From assembly GCF_003473485.1 (NCBI RefSeq), contig NC_053046.1, positions 10,798,001-10,862,000 on the forward strand: a stretch of DNA of 64,000 bases. The letters are read 5' to 3'. The position numbers were made by a program, and so were the translations under genes. A model generated the notes under the pieces. That model had not been told where the DNA came from. It made no database searches and saw only the letters and a program-made list of their open reading frames with translations. Position 1 is the stretch's first letter. Each line of letters opens with the position of its first letter. Shown here in pieces: positions 47,267 through 58,053 of the stretch. The stretch comes from Medicago truncatula (Eukaryota; Streptophyta; Magnoliopsida; Fabales; Fabaceae).

Positions 47267-49508
47267 TCGGACTGATGCTTTTAGTAACTGTTGCTGGAGT
47301 CGGATTATCTTAGTGATCCTCATGTTGGTGTTTGCTTATGAAGAAGAATGCTTTGGCAAATGTTAAAGATCAACTTGCTTCTTCCCTTTTCCTTGATCGT
47401 AGAATCGACCGTTGTTTTACCTCGCATACAAAGGATTCAAACAAACTATACCAACATTCAACATGGAAATCCGTTTTAAATACATAAATAAACAAAAGAA
47501 ACTAAGATAAAAATTTACAAGTCTTGTTAATTTCGCTTAACGAGCTATAGTTGGCCAACGAAATGGACAGAACAAAGAATTCAAGGTTTCTTCATTTGGA
47601 GGGAAAAGTCAGTTGATCTTCAAATAGTCATTAAATCGCCTTAGTTCGTTGGACGAAGTGTTGCTCTCCTTACAAACGTTCTATCACTTTTCTCCTTGAA
47701 ACTCTTTGGAATTGCTCGCCTTCACTCTACTAGTGCTTTCCCAAAAAATGTACTTGTGCTGAAATTATTTGCTTTGATGTAATCTTGTCAAAAACCTACA
47801 AAAAAAAATAATGGAAAATAGATAATAGTAACAATCTGGCCTATAATCATAATAATATGTACATTTACAATAAATTAGGGGTTTCTTGATAAATAACTTT
47901 GTAAAACAAGTCAATAAGTACTAATGGAAATAACTGAAATTTGACACTTATCAAGATTCGAGCTTGATAGGGCAACCCAACATATAATATTTTTAATTAA
48001 TTAGTAAACAAGATAAAAAATAAAAAAAAAGTTAAAAGACTACTTCTATAAAATGTTTCATTTTTACATGTGAATTTTAAAACCCACTTTTAAAACAAAA
48101 TTGTAGTACTAACATAAGTTTTACATTGAAGGATATTTTGCGCAAACAAAAATTTGAGCAAGTTATTTAGGTTACCTGCAAGTTGTAGCCATACAATTCA
48201 ACCCAATTTTTTTTTTTTTTTTTTTTTTTTTGAAAATTTAATATCTGATCCAATGACCAACTAATTTGAAGGGATCAATCCCACCGCCCACATATGGGGG
48301 CCAGAGCAAAGCTCTGTAAGGACTTGCCCATCGAAATTGGCACTAGAGATAATCGAACTTGAGACCTTGAGATGAGAAAATTCAAAACATATTTGACTAT
48401 TTCTTCTCTCATCCTTCTCTCTTCTTGCGCACCTTTCAGTATTTCGAAAATACCCTCATTGTGATTTTATAATCATGACTCCTTTTTGAAGGATTTGAGA
48501 TTATAAGACCAGAAAAAACTTTAATCATACAATAATTTGGAGAAAAAAACTTCAAGAATCACAAAATGCTGGAGTTTCATATTTTGGATGGTGAGAGAGA
48601 AGTTTTAAGGCAAAAAAGAGAAACCATTGAAATGAGGGAAGGTTCCGAGTTTAGCATATATATAGGAATGTTTCGGGTTCTATAATCCAAAAACCTTGAA
48701 AAAAGAGTCAGATTATAAAACAGAATAGAGGTATTTTTGAAATATTTGCGGGTGCGTGAGAAGTGAGGAGGGTGGGAAAAGAAATTCCCAAAATATTTTT
48801 TGCTAGACCTAATTCAAATGATATTTTTTCAAATCGGGCCCAAAGGTCCGAGAATTACTGAAATTCTTTTCGTACACCCATTTCTCTCATGTGAGGCCTT
48901 GGAAACATGAAATGCTCCGCAATTTTTGGATTCTACAATTCAAATCACATTCCTTGCCATTTCAAAAGGGGGAAAATTCAAAATCTCATGATTTTAGATG
49001 TTTTAATTCTAGAATCCAAATGATAAAACACATTTGTATTTTAGAATATGAACACTCATTTACATGTTTCGAACTCCTCTTGTGTCGAGATGCAATTTCA
49101 TAAATATTTGGCACAAAATGAGTTTAAAACATGTAAAGAAAGTGTTTGGATTCTAAAATTCGAATGTGTTTTGCTGTTTGGATCCTATAATGTAAACATG
49201 TAAAAGCCCAAATAAAAAAAAAATATAGTAAGCCATAATTCAACTGTATAAAAAATGAATTGCGGGGCATTTTTGGATTTTTAGAAGGCACACGGGAGTC
49301 GGAAAAGAATAACTTCAAGAATTATACGAGTTTAAATTCTAAGGTCCTACCTAAATTTTCATTTTTCTTAAACCAAAGGAAATTCATTAATTAGTAAAGA
49401 ACAAGGTTAATCGTCCTCGGGAGCTTAGCTCAGTTGCCAGGACAACGTATAATATATGCACGGCCACCAAAAGAAAAAGGTTAATCACATAATGGGCCAT
49501 AATTTCTA
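47267..49508. other. intergenic, no gene; SINE and weak inverted repeats inside
   Basis: Besides the SINE at 48206-48385, the stretch 48540-49330 contains repeated TTTTGGATTCTA, AACATGTAAA and GAATTGCGGGGCAT phrases in opposite orientations, suggesting a decayed foldback element. Short frames at 48891-49318 belong to it and are not genes. Confidence 0.4.
48206..48385 (-). mobile_element. SINE (copy 2 of a local family), 5' part lost
   Basis: A run of 25 T at 48207-48231 is the poly(A) tail on the minus strand. The body shares GAGCTTTGCTCTGGC, GGTGGGATTGATCCC and TTGGTCATTGGATCAG-type 3' sequence with the copy at 38105-38299. B-box-like TTCGATTA is present near 48350; the A-box end is eroded. 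Confidence 0.65.
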
Positions 49509-51733
49509 GGCTAAATTACACCATGAGTCCTTTAAGTTTGAAGTTTGTAACAGTCCTTTAAGTTATTGAAAATTGCTTTTATGACAATGAAAACTTCATA
49601 TTGACACAAGTAAAATACTAAAATGCCCCTAGTGGAAGTGAACAATCGTTGGGTAAAGCGCCGGCAGTCAACAACCGCTGGATCCAGCGGCAGTTAACAA
49701 CCGCTGGCATCAGCGGCAGTTAACTGTCGTTCATACCAGTAAACTAGACCAGGTTATCCAGGAGAATTTTTCCTGTTTTTGCATCTAATTGCAAATTAAA
49801 GTAAACAGTCAAGATATGTCGGGAAATTAAAATGTACGTACAAAATAATATTTAACAGATAAAATTAAAACGCAAGAAATAATATAAAGGTATGTCGGAA
49901 AATGTCATAGAAATACCAAAATGTACGGAACATGTCATAATTATACATCACAGTCAAAAAGTACATAAAAAAAAGCCTAATCACAATCAACCCTACTGCC
50001 TAGCATGCCTCGGCCCCCTGCGCCGCCTGGCAATCTGATACGTAAGGGCAGGGCGACCAGTACCGGCTATCCGCATCACCTCCTGGACAATCTCCTCTTT
50101 AGTCATCTCGGCTTGCCTGACCACAATATCATCAGCTATATGCACCACATCCCGGATGATCGTCAGTGTGTCAGGCATCTCCCTAGCATGCTCCTCCTGT
50201 ATGATCTGTGCTCCACGTTCGCCGGCCTGGGAGGAGATCCTTCATCAGGTGGGAGAATACGAGGGTGAGAGACTTTGGCATACCAAGCCATGTAGCCAGG
50301 CGCATGATGTCATGGTCTTTCACACCCATCTCCCCAAGCAGTGAATAACCACGCCTGAGTGTCCATCAACACAGTGGTCAGCAATTGCGTAGGCACCTGA
50401 GGGACATCTAACTTATGCATTCATCAAACCTAATCTAACTACATTATCCTAATCTAACTTATGCATTCATCAAATCTAATCTAACTATATTATCACATTA
50501 TGGTTATCATTATGCCAAAATTATGGAGTAATGTTCTAACCCTTACATTATCACAAATTAAACTTAAGCATATATGATAAATTAAACTTAGGCATTCATA
50601 AAATTTAATATAACACATTCATCAAACTTTATGTAACATACCACATTACGTCATTCCTCAAACTTGCCAAAAAATGCCAAAAAAACAAACTTATAAACAT
50701 CATAACATATATGCATTACACAAATATACGATTATTATATCATTATGTCCAAACTAATCAAACTTGCCAAAAAAAAAAAAACAAAAATGCAAACTTATAA
50801 TCATTATAACATATACATTATAAAATTGAATATATTTGCAAAAATATTACACAAAAAAAGCAAGATTTTATCACTTAGGCATTTCATCAAACACCTTATG
50901 TGCATTTCAAAATACTTGCACAATTAGTGTTAATTCAACGTCAAATTGAACTACATTGTACCTAAACCTACTCTAAACAACAATGCCAGCAAAAACTCTA
51001 CATTATAACATCAAATTCTAACATAATTTGCAATTTCAAAAACCTAACCTAAACACTAAAGTTTTGCTAAAATTATGAAAACTAACACCCTAAACAACCT
51101 ACATTGCATGTAAATAGGAAGAAAATAACTTACTTGTTAATTACTTGAAGAAATTTGGCTCAAATCCGAGCAATTGAAGTTGGGATGAAGTTGGGGTGAA
51201 GTTGGTTTTGTGTTGTTTTGAACTTGTAACCATGGAAGTTTTATGCGTTCTTAAGATACAGAATGCAGCGGTAGTTAACTGCCGCTGGGACCAGCGGCAG
51301 TTAACTACCGGCGGTTTTCTCAACGGTAGTTAACTACCGCCAGGGGCCCTAACGTAATTTACTTGTGTCAATATGAAGTTTCTCATGTCAAAAAAGCAAT
51401 TTTCTAAGTTATTTTGGTCACACATAAGTCTTTTAAGTTTGAGTTTTGTAACAGATTGGTCTTTAAGTTATTTTGGTCACATTTAGTCCTTTAAGTTTGT
51501 AAACGGTTTAGATTTAGTCCTTCTACCACATCATTATTTGGTTAATGGAAGGACTAAATCGAAAACGTTTACAAACTTAAAGGACTTGTTTGTGACCAAA
51601 ATAATTTAAAGGATCAATCTGTTACAAAACTCAAACTTAAAAGGACTTATGAGTGACCAAAACAACTTAAAGGACCAATTTATTACAAACCTCAAACTTA
51701 AATGACCTCTGATGTAATTTATCCTAATTTCTA
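49500..51733. mobile_element. Mutator-like element (MULE), 2.2 kb, with perfect 9-bp target duplication
   Basis: The element is 49509-51724. It is flanked by TAATTTCTA on both sides (49500-49508 and 51725-51733), the 9-bp duplication typical of Mutator elements. Termini are GGCTAAATTACACCATGAG and, inverted, GGATAAATTACATCAGAGG. Terminal repeats of 100 bp or more recur as CTTTAAGTTTGAAGTTTGTAACAG and variants (kept in pieces), and the right side contains an additional internal palindrome at 51406-51660. The interior carries a broken gene fragment (49993-50400) and two clusters of CAGCGGCAGTTAAC palindromes. It encodes no transposase, so it is non-autonomous. Confidence 0.85.
49993..50400 (-). 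pseudogene. broken gene fragment inside the MULE, perhaps plant-mobile-domain related
   Basis: The minus strand reads APGYMAWYAKVSHPRILPP and EGSPPRPANVE, then, after a frame shift, EEHAREMPDTLTIIRDVVH and TKEEIVQEVMRIAGTGRPA, ending in an Arg-rich tail. The W-Y/F-x-x-V-S-H-P pattern followed by a Pro-rich stretch recalls the C-terminal end of plant-mobile-domain proteins carried by MULEs; I hold this only as a suggestion. GC content is clearly higher than in surrounding sequence, which fits captured or transposon-coded DNA. Confidence 0.45.
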
Positions 51734-51822
51734 TAGGCACCTCTTCAATACATACTCTATTATTATTCACATAATTTCTATAGGCACCTCTTCAATCCAT
51801 ACTCTTATTATTCACAAGCACC
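51725..51822. repeat. 49-bp tandem duplication next to the MULE
   Basis: TAATTTCTATAGGCACCTCTTCAAT, followed by a variable ACATACTCT and ATTATTCACA, occurs twice in a row (51725 and about 51773). The MULE target duplication is part of the first unit. Confidence 0.75.
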
Positions 51823-52639
51823 GATCTATTACCATCCCTGCCAGTAAATTGAAAACTCACGCTACCCCAAACATCTAAGCTTTTTCCCATATCCCTTTCA
51901 CTATGGTTCCTACATAATTTCTACTAGGGAGAGATTTTTCCCAATGTACGAGCCGAAATTTTAGATTCCATTTTTTATTTTATTTTATGGAATTAAAGTC
52001 CAATGTTTCAATCTAACGATTAATATTTATTAAAATAAAAATATTATGTTATCTTAAAAAAGATACCCCCAATATGTGTAAGGAATAGAATGACTCTTTT
52101 TAAAGTATATTTTTTAAAAAAAAAAAGTGAAATAAATTTGAGATACAATCTGCATGCAAGGTAAATTTTTGACAAATTAAGAAAAAGATAACAAATGCGC
52201 CTAGCACATTTGTTTCAAAGTTTTAGATAGCAATTGGATACAAAATGATATATATTTATTATTTTGATTAGTGGTTTTTTTAAAGTGGCCAAAATGATAT
52301 ATTAATCAATTATAACAAGTCATTCGAGTACAAGATGTATTGGAAACGACTTATTAAAAAAGCAGAGTTACAATACGACAAGTCTGATAGCAAAGCGAAA
52401 GAAAAAACAGACTAAAGTACTGCAGATGAGCAAGGAATATGATTAAGCCTCCAAAAGCGCTAATCGAAATCGAAAGCAACATATTTCAACTTCAACCACC
52501 AAAAAGATTGAAGTTTAACTCTTTCGGTTAACGTCTGCGGATGCTCCTCTTTATGCTGAAAAATGCATTTGTTTTGCTATTTCCAAATGACCCAAACAAC
52601 ATAAAGTCAAATAATATTAAGGGACAAACAAAAAATCCC
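51823..52639. other. intergenic, no gene seen
   Basis: AT-rich sequence with short random frames only; nothing recognised. Confidence 0.4.
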
Positions 52640-53944
52640 CCTAACCCCTTAACCCCCTAGCCAGCTAGAAATGATAGGCCAAAGTCTACCAAAAAATCAC
52701 ATTTAACAAACACATGATATCCGTCTTCATCCAAACCATAATTTTTCGAACAATTTTTATCGTTAAGAGCAAGAATCCACCACATGGCTAAATTATCCTT
52801 TATCAGAACACGGTTAAGAATCAAACGCCAACCAAAAATAGAAATTTTAAGCGGAACAACATTTAACCATAAAAGATGAGAGTTAGTGGGATAAATGTTG
52901 TCTTCCACTTCAGTCAAGTTGTTATAGGCACTACTGACCATATAACAGTGAAATGTCTGTAATTTCCAAACCCATCGATCCCCTGTTGCCACCTGAAAAA
53001 CACTTGAGGTTAACTGCTCACAACACTCCCGCACCAACTCCTCCTCCCCAAGCAAACAACCTCATACGTCACTTCCACACCTCACCATTTTCTCCCCAGC
53101 CCGAAGCATCCATCTCTGCTACAATTGCCATTTCTTTCTCCACTAATTCATACAACCTAATAAATATAACGTTAAAAGAAATTCCATCAAGACAATGATC
53201 TCTCCAAAATTGAGTAGAAGACCCATAACATACCTTATGACCAATCACCTACCATGCAACCAATATTTTGGAGCAACCAACCTCCATCTACCAATCCAAC
53301 CCCCTCTAATGTTATTCACAGTCTGCCACAAAACATATCCACGTCCAACCCCAAGACTCAATCTCCCCACTTCCTCCCCATACCGAGCACACAAAACCCT
53401 ATACCATAAACTCACTGTCTCCTCCAACACCATTTACCAAGTAATGCTACGTTAAACTTCTTCAACCTCCTAATCCCTAAACCGTCGTTTTCTCTCTTTC
53501 AAACAAGATAATTTCCATTTAATTCAAGCTATTTTCCTAAAATCCTTCCCCATAAAAGGCATTAAGAATAGATTCAAGAAAAAATATAATACTTGAGGGA
53601 GTCTTGAAGAAGGAAAGAAAGTTGACCGAAATAGAGGATAAGACAAACTTAAGAAGAATTAGACGACCCCCCATAGAGAGATTATGACTCTTCCACCGCG
53701 AAAACCTTTAGATACAATCAATCAGAGGATACCAAAAATTAAGCTTCCTAGAGTCACCACCAATAAACAACCCTAAAAAGAAAAAAGGTAGACGACCATG
53801 CTTACAGTTCATAACCGATGCAACCCCAGACAACCAAGATTCATAGACATTAATCTTAAACAACATGCTTTTGAGGAGAAGTTTGTCATCACAAAACGTC
53901 TTATAAAAAGTGATTTTGTGATTTTTCTTCTCTCTCAACAACAT
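52640..53944 (-). pseudogene. LINE (L1-type) ORF2 remnant: end of RT through zinc-binding domain
   Basis: On the minus strand: NCKHGRLPFFFLGLFIGGD (53708-53944; the usual RT end motif is LPFKYLGLPIG), then SLWYRVLCARYG (53245-53433), then DRWVWKLQ...FGWRLILNR (52657-53055) with zinc-binding Cys/His partly eroded (GYHVFVKCDF). The order is that of plant LINEs. Multiple frameshifts separate the parts, and the RT core is missing upstream of 53944. The 53470-53610 part resembles the LINE pieces at 5200-5300 and 17480-17540. Confidence 0.82.
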
Positions 53945-54790
53945 CTATATTATCTAAGTATTCTATAAAGGGACATATGTTATTAAGTTTCTTAAAGATA
54001 TTGTTTAAAGAATCCATAAAAAATATAAAATAAAATAAAATAATCTTAGAAGTAATAAATATTCCTTTATTATCTTAGAAAAAATAAGTGTAAAAAAATT
54101 GGGGTAATTTTATAACAATTATCTGTCATTGATACATAAAAAAAAATGGAATAAATACTTGTCACTAATTAATATAAAAAAATGAGACACAGATAAAAAG
54201 TCACTTTTGCCACTCATCATATGCCTGATAAAGTGATAATTATGCTTGCCTTGTGAGTGACCGAGTGTGAGTCCGTTTTTTTAATTTCCATATTAGCTAA
54301 AAAAGTGTTGTTTTTTTATAAAAGAAAATAAAGAACCTGACATTTTAAAAATGTATTAAAATCTGACGTTTAAATTGTATTTATTTTAAATTAAACAAAC
54401 AAAAATAAAAACTAAATAGTGTATGGGTTCACTTTAATTTAAAAATTAACTAAATTTAATCAAGGGTATATTTGTCTTTTTCAAAGAAAATATAATATCT
54501 CTTTTCTTACTTTTCTATAAAAATACACTTCTCTCTTCCCTATTTCTTTTCTCTTATTCTCTTATACCAAACAACCTCTCAAATCTACTTTATTTCTCAC
54601 ATATTTCTCTCTTCTCAAACTCTCTCTTACCTATTTCTTTCTTTACTATTTCTCTTCCAATCCAAACACACCCTAAAAATGCATAATCGTTCAATGACAC
54701 ATATATCTTCTACTACTTATGTTGTTTAATTTTAATTGTATTAGTTAAACCTTATGTTACGTTTCTTTAATTAATCAAATATATTATCTA
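53945..54790. other. intergenic, AT-rich, no gene
   Basis: The stretch 54500-54660 is pyrimidine-rich (TCTCTTTTC, CTCTCTTACC repeats). No coding signal is seen. Confidence 0.4.
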
Positions 54791-55161
54791 GGCTAAAATA
54801 TGGTTTTGGTCTCTTCAAATATGCCTAGTTTTGGTTTTAGTTCCTGTAATTTTTTGTTTTTGTTTTTGGTTGCTGCAAATATGGCTCGTTTTGGTTTTGG
54901 TCCCTGACCCCACTTTTGTGATGATTTGCACACGTGACACAAGATGACTGAACCCATTTATTAGAAAAATAATCCCTGCAAAATCTTTTGATTTTTAAAA
55001 AGGTCCTGTAGAATATTTTACTTTTGAAAATAGTCCCTGGAGGGGGACTATTTTTAGAAATAAAATATTTTGTATGGACTAAAAACAACAATTTTTTTTT
55101 ACAAAGGACTAAAACCAAAATAAGGCATATTTGCAGGGACCAAAAATCATATTTTAGCCTA
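54789..55161. mobile_element. foldback MITE with GGCTAAAATATGGTTTTGGTC ends (legume type)
   Basis: The left end GGCTAAAATATGGTTTTGG at 54791 pairs with CAAAAATCATATTTTAGCC ending at 55159, and TA flanks both sides. The arms continue through AAATATGCC, TTTTGGTTTTAGT and matching right-side phrases. It abuts the next MITE, sharing the TA at 55160-55161. Confidence 0.8.
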
Positions 55162-56042
55162 CTCCCTCTGGTCTCAAATGTAGGGAAAAAAAAAACACAC
55201 CAATTAAGAAAATGAATTGATTACATTGAAGTTATGTTAAAAAATGTACAACTTTCCAATTTTGCCCTTGTCATGTTTTAGTAATAATTAATGATGGAAT
55301 GGGTTTAAGTAATAATTGTTGCGTGGAATGATGGAAACCGTTGAACTTCTCATAAAAATAGTTGTACACTGAGTCATGTTTCTAATAGTTTTTCAAACTC
55401 AAACGTGGTACAATTGAAAATTTGAGCAAATGTAAGGAAAAAACAAAAAAAAATTGTGGTCTCAAATGTAAGAAAAAGTATAGTAAAAGCAACCTAATAA
55501 ATGCTACTATTCCAATTTTACCCTTGTTAAAAATCACATTCTCATAATTCAAAGCTGCATGCTCCCTTACTGTTTCACGTTACCCTATCTCCATGAGTTC
55601 AAAAGTCACTTTCTTTTCATACACGTGCACAGTAGTTCAAAAGTCATTTTTATGATAATGGCATGAGAACTGTTTGGTTATATTTATACATAAAGAATCC
55701 AGCAATTTTAGGATCAATAGGCGCGCGTCTTAATTTTTTTTTCCAATTGTCCATTCATTTTAATTAGGCAGGAGCTCAAATTTTCAATTGTACCACGTTT
55801 GAGTTTGAAAAGCTATTAGAAACATGACTCAGTGTACAACTATTTTTATGAGAAGTTCAACGGTTTCCATCATTCCACGCAACAATTATTACTTAAACCC
55901 ACTCCATCATTAATTATTACTAAAACATGACAAGGGCAAAATTGGAAAGTTGTACATTTTTTAACATGACTTCAATGTAATCAATTCATTTTCTTAATTG
56001 GTGTGTTTTTTTTTTTTCCCCTACATTTGAGACCGGAGGGAG
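55162..56042. mobile_element. Stowaway-type MITE, rearranged into a palindrome (family S, copy 1)
   Basis: It begins CTCCCTCTGGTCTCAAATGT and ends ACATTTGAGACCGGAGGGAG, with TA on both sides. The left 270 bases (55162-55430) and right 270 bases (55775-56042) are nearly perfect reverse complements. Comparison with copy 2 (57025-57645) shows that the right two thirds is a whole element in reverse order, while the left third is an additional half element, joined at about 55431 in the middle of the TIR phrase CAAATGTAAGG. Confidence 0.85.
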
Positions 56043-56047
56043 TAAAG

Positions 56048-56332
56048 GTTAATAGTGTTTTTTATCCTTGATATGTCATTTTCGGTTTTCGACCTTATAA
56101 AATTTTTGTTTTGATTTGCATACGCGTAAATTTATTTATTTATTTATTTTCCGAAAAACACCTTTAATAGGCTATTCAAAAACCAAAATTTCTTGAAAAA
56201 AATTCTGAAAATGGCCTATTAAGGGTGTTTTCCGGATTTTATTTGTTAGGAGGATACAAATCAAACTGAAAATTTTATAGGGGCGAAAACCAAAAATAAC
56301 ATATATATTATAGGTGAAAAACACTGTTAACT
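56048..56332. mobile_element. foldback MITE with GTTAATAGTGTTTTT ends
   Basis: The left end GGTTAATAGTGTTTTTTATCC and the right end AGGTGAAAAACACTGTTAAC pair over about 80 bp, including CATTTTCGGTTTTCG versus CGAAAACCAAAAAT. It lies five bases after the preceding MITE. Confidence 0.75.
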
Positions 56333-56636
56333 TAAATTTAAAATGGATAATGTTATATTTTTTATGGTAACTTTATTTTTCAATTGTATCAGCCAAACTT
56401 TATATTACATTTGTTTATTTTTCAATTGTATCAGCCAAACCTTATGTTACGTTTCTTTATTTTTCAATAGTATATTGTTTATCCTTATTTGACTAAAACC
56501 TAACTTAATATAGATATCTTTATCAAACTCGTGAGCACATATACTTGCCTAGTTTTTATCAAAAACTGCATTTCTATAATGATTTTAGGTAATCCTATGT
56601 TTTGCATACGTAATAGCTAAAAAAAAAAAAAATTGT

Positions 56637-56762
56637 TACTCTCTCCGTTTTAAAATATAAGTAAATTTTACTTTTTAGCTTCATTCAATTACCGATGTAT
56701 GTGGCGTTAATTGAATGAACCTAAAAAGTAAAATTTACTTATATTTTAAAACGGAAGGAGTA
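56637..56762. mobile_element. short Stowaway-type MITE (122 bp) with 45-bp arms
   Basis: CTCTCTCCGTTTTAAAATAT at 56639 pairs with ATATTTTAAAACGGAAGGAG ending at 56760; TA flanks both sides. Nearly the whole element is stem, with a loop around CAATTACCGATG. Confidence 0.85.
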
Positions 56763-56854
56763 TCAGTAATTTTTGTTGTGTAAAAAGGGAGTTATGAATT
56801 AAATAAATAAACAGAGACAATGTTTTGTTGCAAAATTAAAATAAGGTATTGTTA

Positions 56855-57750
56855 TACTCCCTCTGTCCCAAATTGTATGACGTTTTGGATATTTCACACA
56901 TATTAAGAAATACAATTAATATTATGTGGAAAAGAGATATTATGAGTTGTTTTACAAAATTGTCCATTATAAATAATATGGAAAAGATAAATGAAAAAAT
57001 TGAAAGAAGAGAGAGTAATAAACACTCCCTCCGGTCTCAAATGTAGGGAAAAAAAAAAGCACACCAATTAAGAAAATGAATTGATTACATTGAAGTCATG
57101 TTAAAAAATGTACAACTTTCCAATTTTGTCCTTGTCATGTTTTAGTAATAATTAATGATGGAGTGGGTTTAAGTAATAATTGTTGCGTGGAATGATGGAA
57201 ACCGTTGAACTTCTCATAAAAATAGTTGTACACTGAGTCATGTTTCTAATAGTTTTTCAAACTCAAATGTGGTACAATTGAAAATTTGAGCTCCCGCCTA
57301 ATTAAAATGAATGGACAATTGGAAAAAAAATTTAAGACCCGCGCCTATTGATCCTAAAATTGCTGGATTCTTTATGTATAAATATAACCAAACAGTTCTC
57401 ATGCCATTATCATAAAAATGACTTTTGAACTACTCTGCACGTGTATGAAAAGAAAGTGACTTTTGAACTCATGGAGATAGGGTAACGTGAAACAGTATGG
57501 GAGCATGTAGCTTTGAATTATGAGAATGTGATTTTTAACAAGGGTAAAATTGGAATAGTAGCATTTATTAGGTTGCTTTTACTATACTTTTTCTTACATT
57601 TGAGACCACAAATTTTTTTTTCCCTACATTTGAGACCGGAGGGAGTAGTTAAGGTTATAAGTAACATTAATGTTGCATTGGTATTATCGACATATAATTT
57701 GAAACAAATTTTTCCCTTAAAACGACGTACAATTTGGGACGGAGGAAGTA
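56855..57750. mobile_element. Stowaway-type MITE split by another MITE
   Basis: The outer element starts CTCCCTCTGTCCCAAATTGT at 56857 and ends ACAATTTGGGACGGAGGAAG at 57748, flanked by TA. Its two halves (56857-57024 and 57648-57748) are separated by the 621-bp family S element. Confidence 0.82.
57025..57645. mobile_element. Stowaway-type MITE (family S, copy 2), nested
   Basis: CTCCCTCCGGTCTCAAATGT at 57025 and ACATTTGAGACCGGAGGGAG ending at 57645 form the terminal repeats. The right flank is TA; the left is CA, probably one mutation from TA. Near its right end there is a second internal copy of the TIR phrase (TTACATTTGAGACCAC). It shares over 250 bases at high identity with copy 1. Confidence 0.85.
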
Positions 57751-58053
57751 ATTTTAGTTGCAACTTCATTTTTCTTGCAGAAGTTTTAACTTAAATTTCA
57801 TTGAAAATTGCATTGGTATATTGATTTCACGTAATCCTATGTTTTACATAGGTAATAGCTATAAATTTTTTTGTTGCCGTATAAAATGTAAGTTTTGAAT
57901 TGAAAAAAAATGTCGGGGTTTTGTTGATGTGTCAAAATATTTAAAACAAGGTAATGTTATCGGTAACTTCATTTTTTAAATTAGTACTCCCTTAATCTAT
58001 AATTATAAACAACCATGGATAAGTAAATCTAATTGACTAACAACAGTCATATT
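57751..58053. other. intergenic, nothing recognised
   Basis: Between the MITE pile and the hAT-like element only AT-rich sequence is seen; TACTCCCTTAATC at 57985 could be a scrap of a Stowaway end. Confidence 0.35.

Noticed and set aside
48540-49330. Short ORFs and mirrored phrases suggesting a small gene or a defined MITE
   Set aside because: The mirrored phrases are too diverged to set borders, and the ORFs lie within them; left as unclassified repeat.
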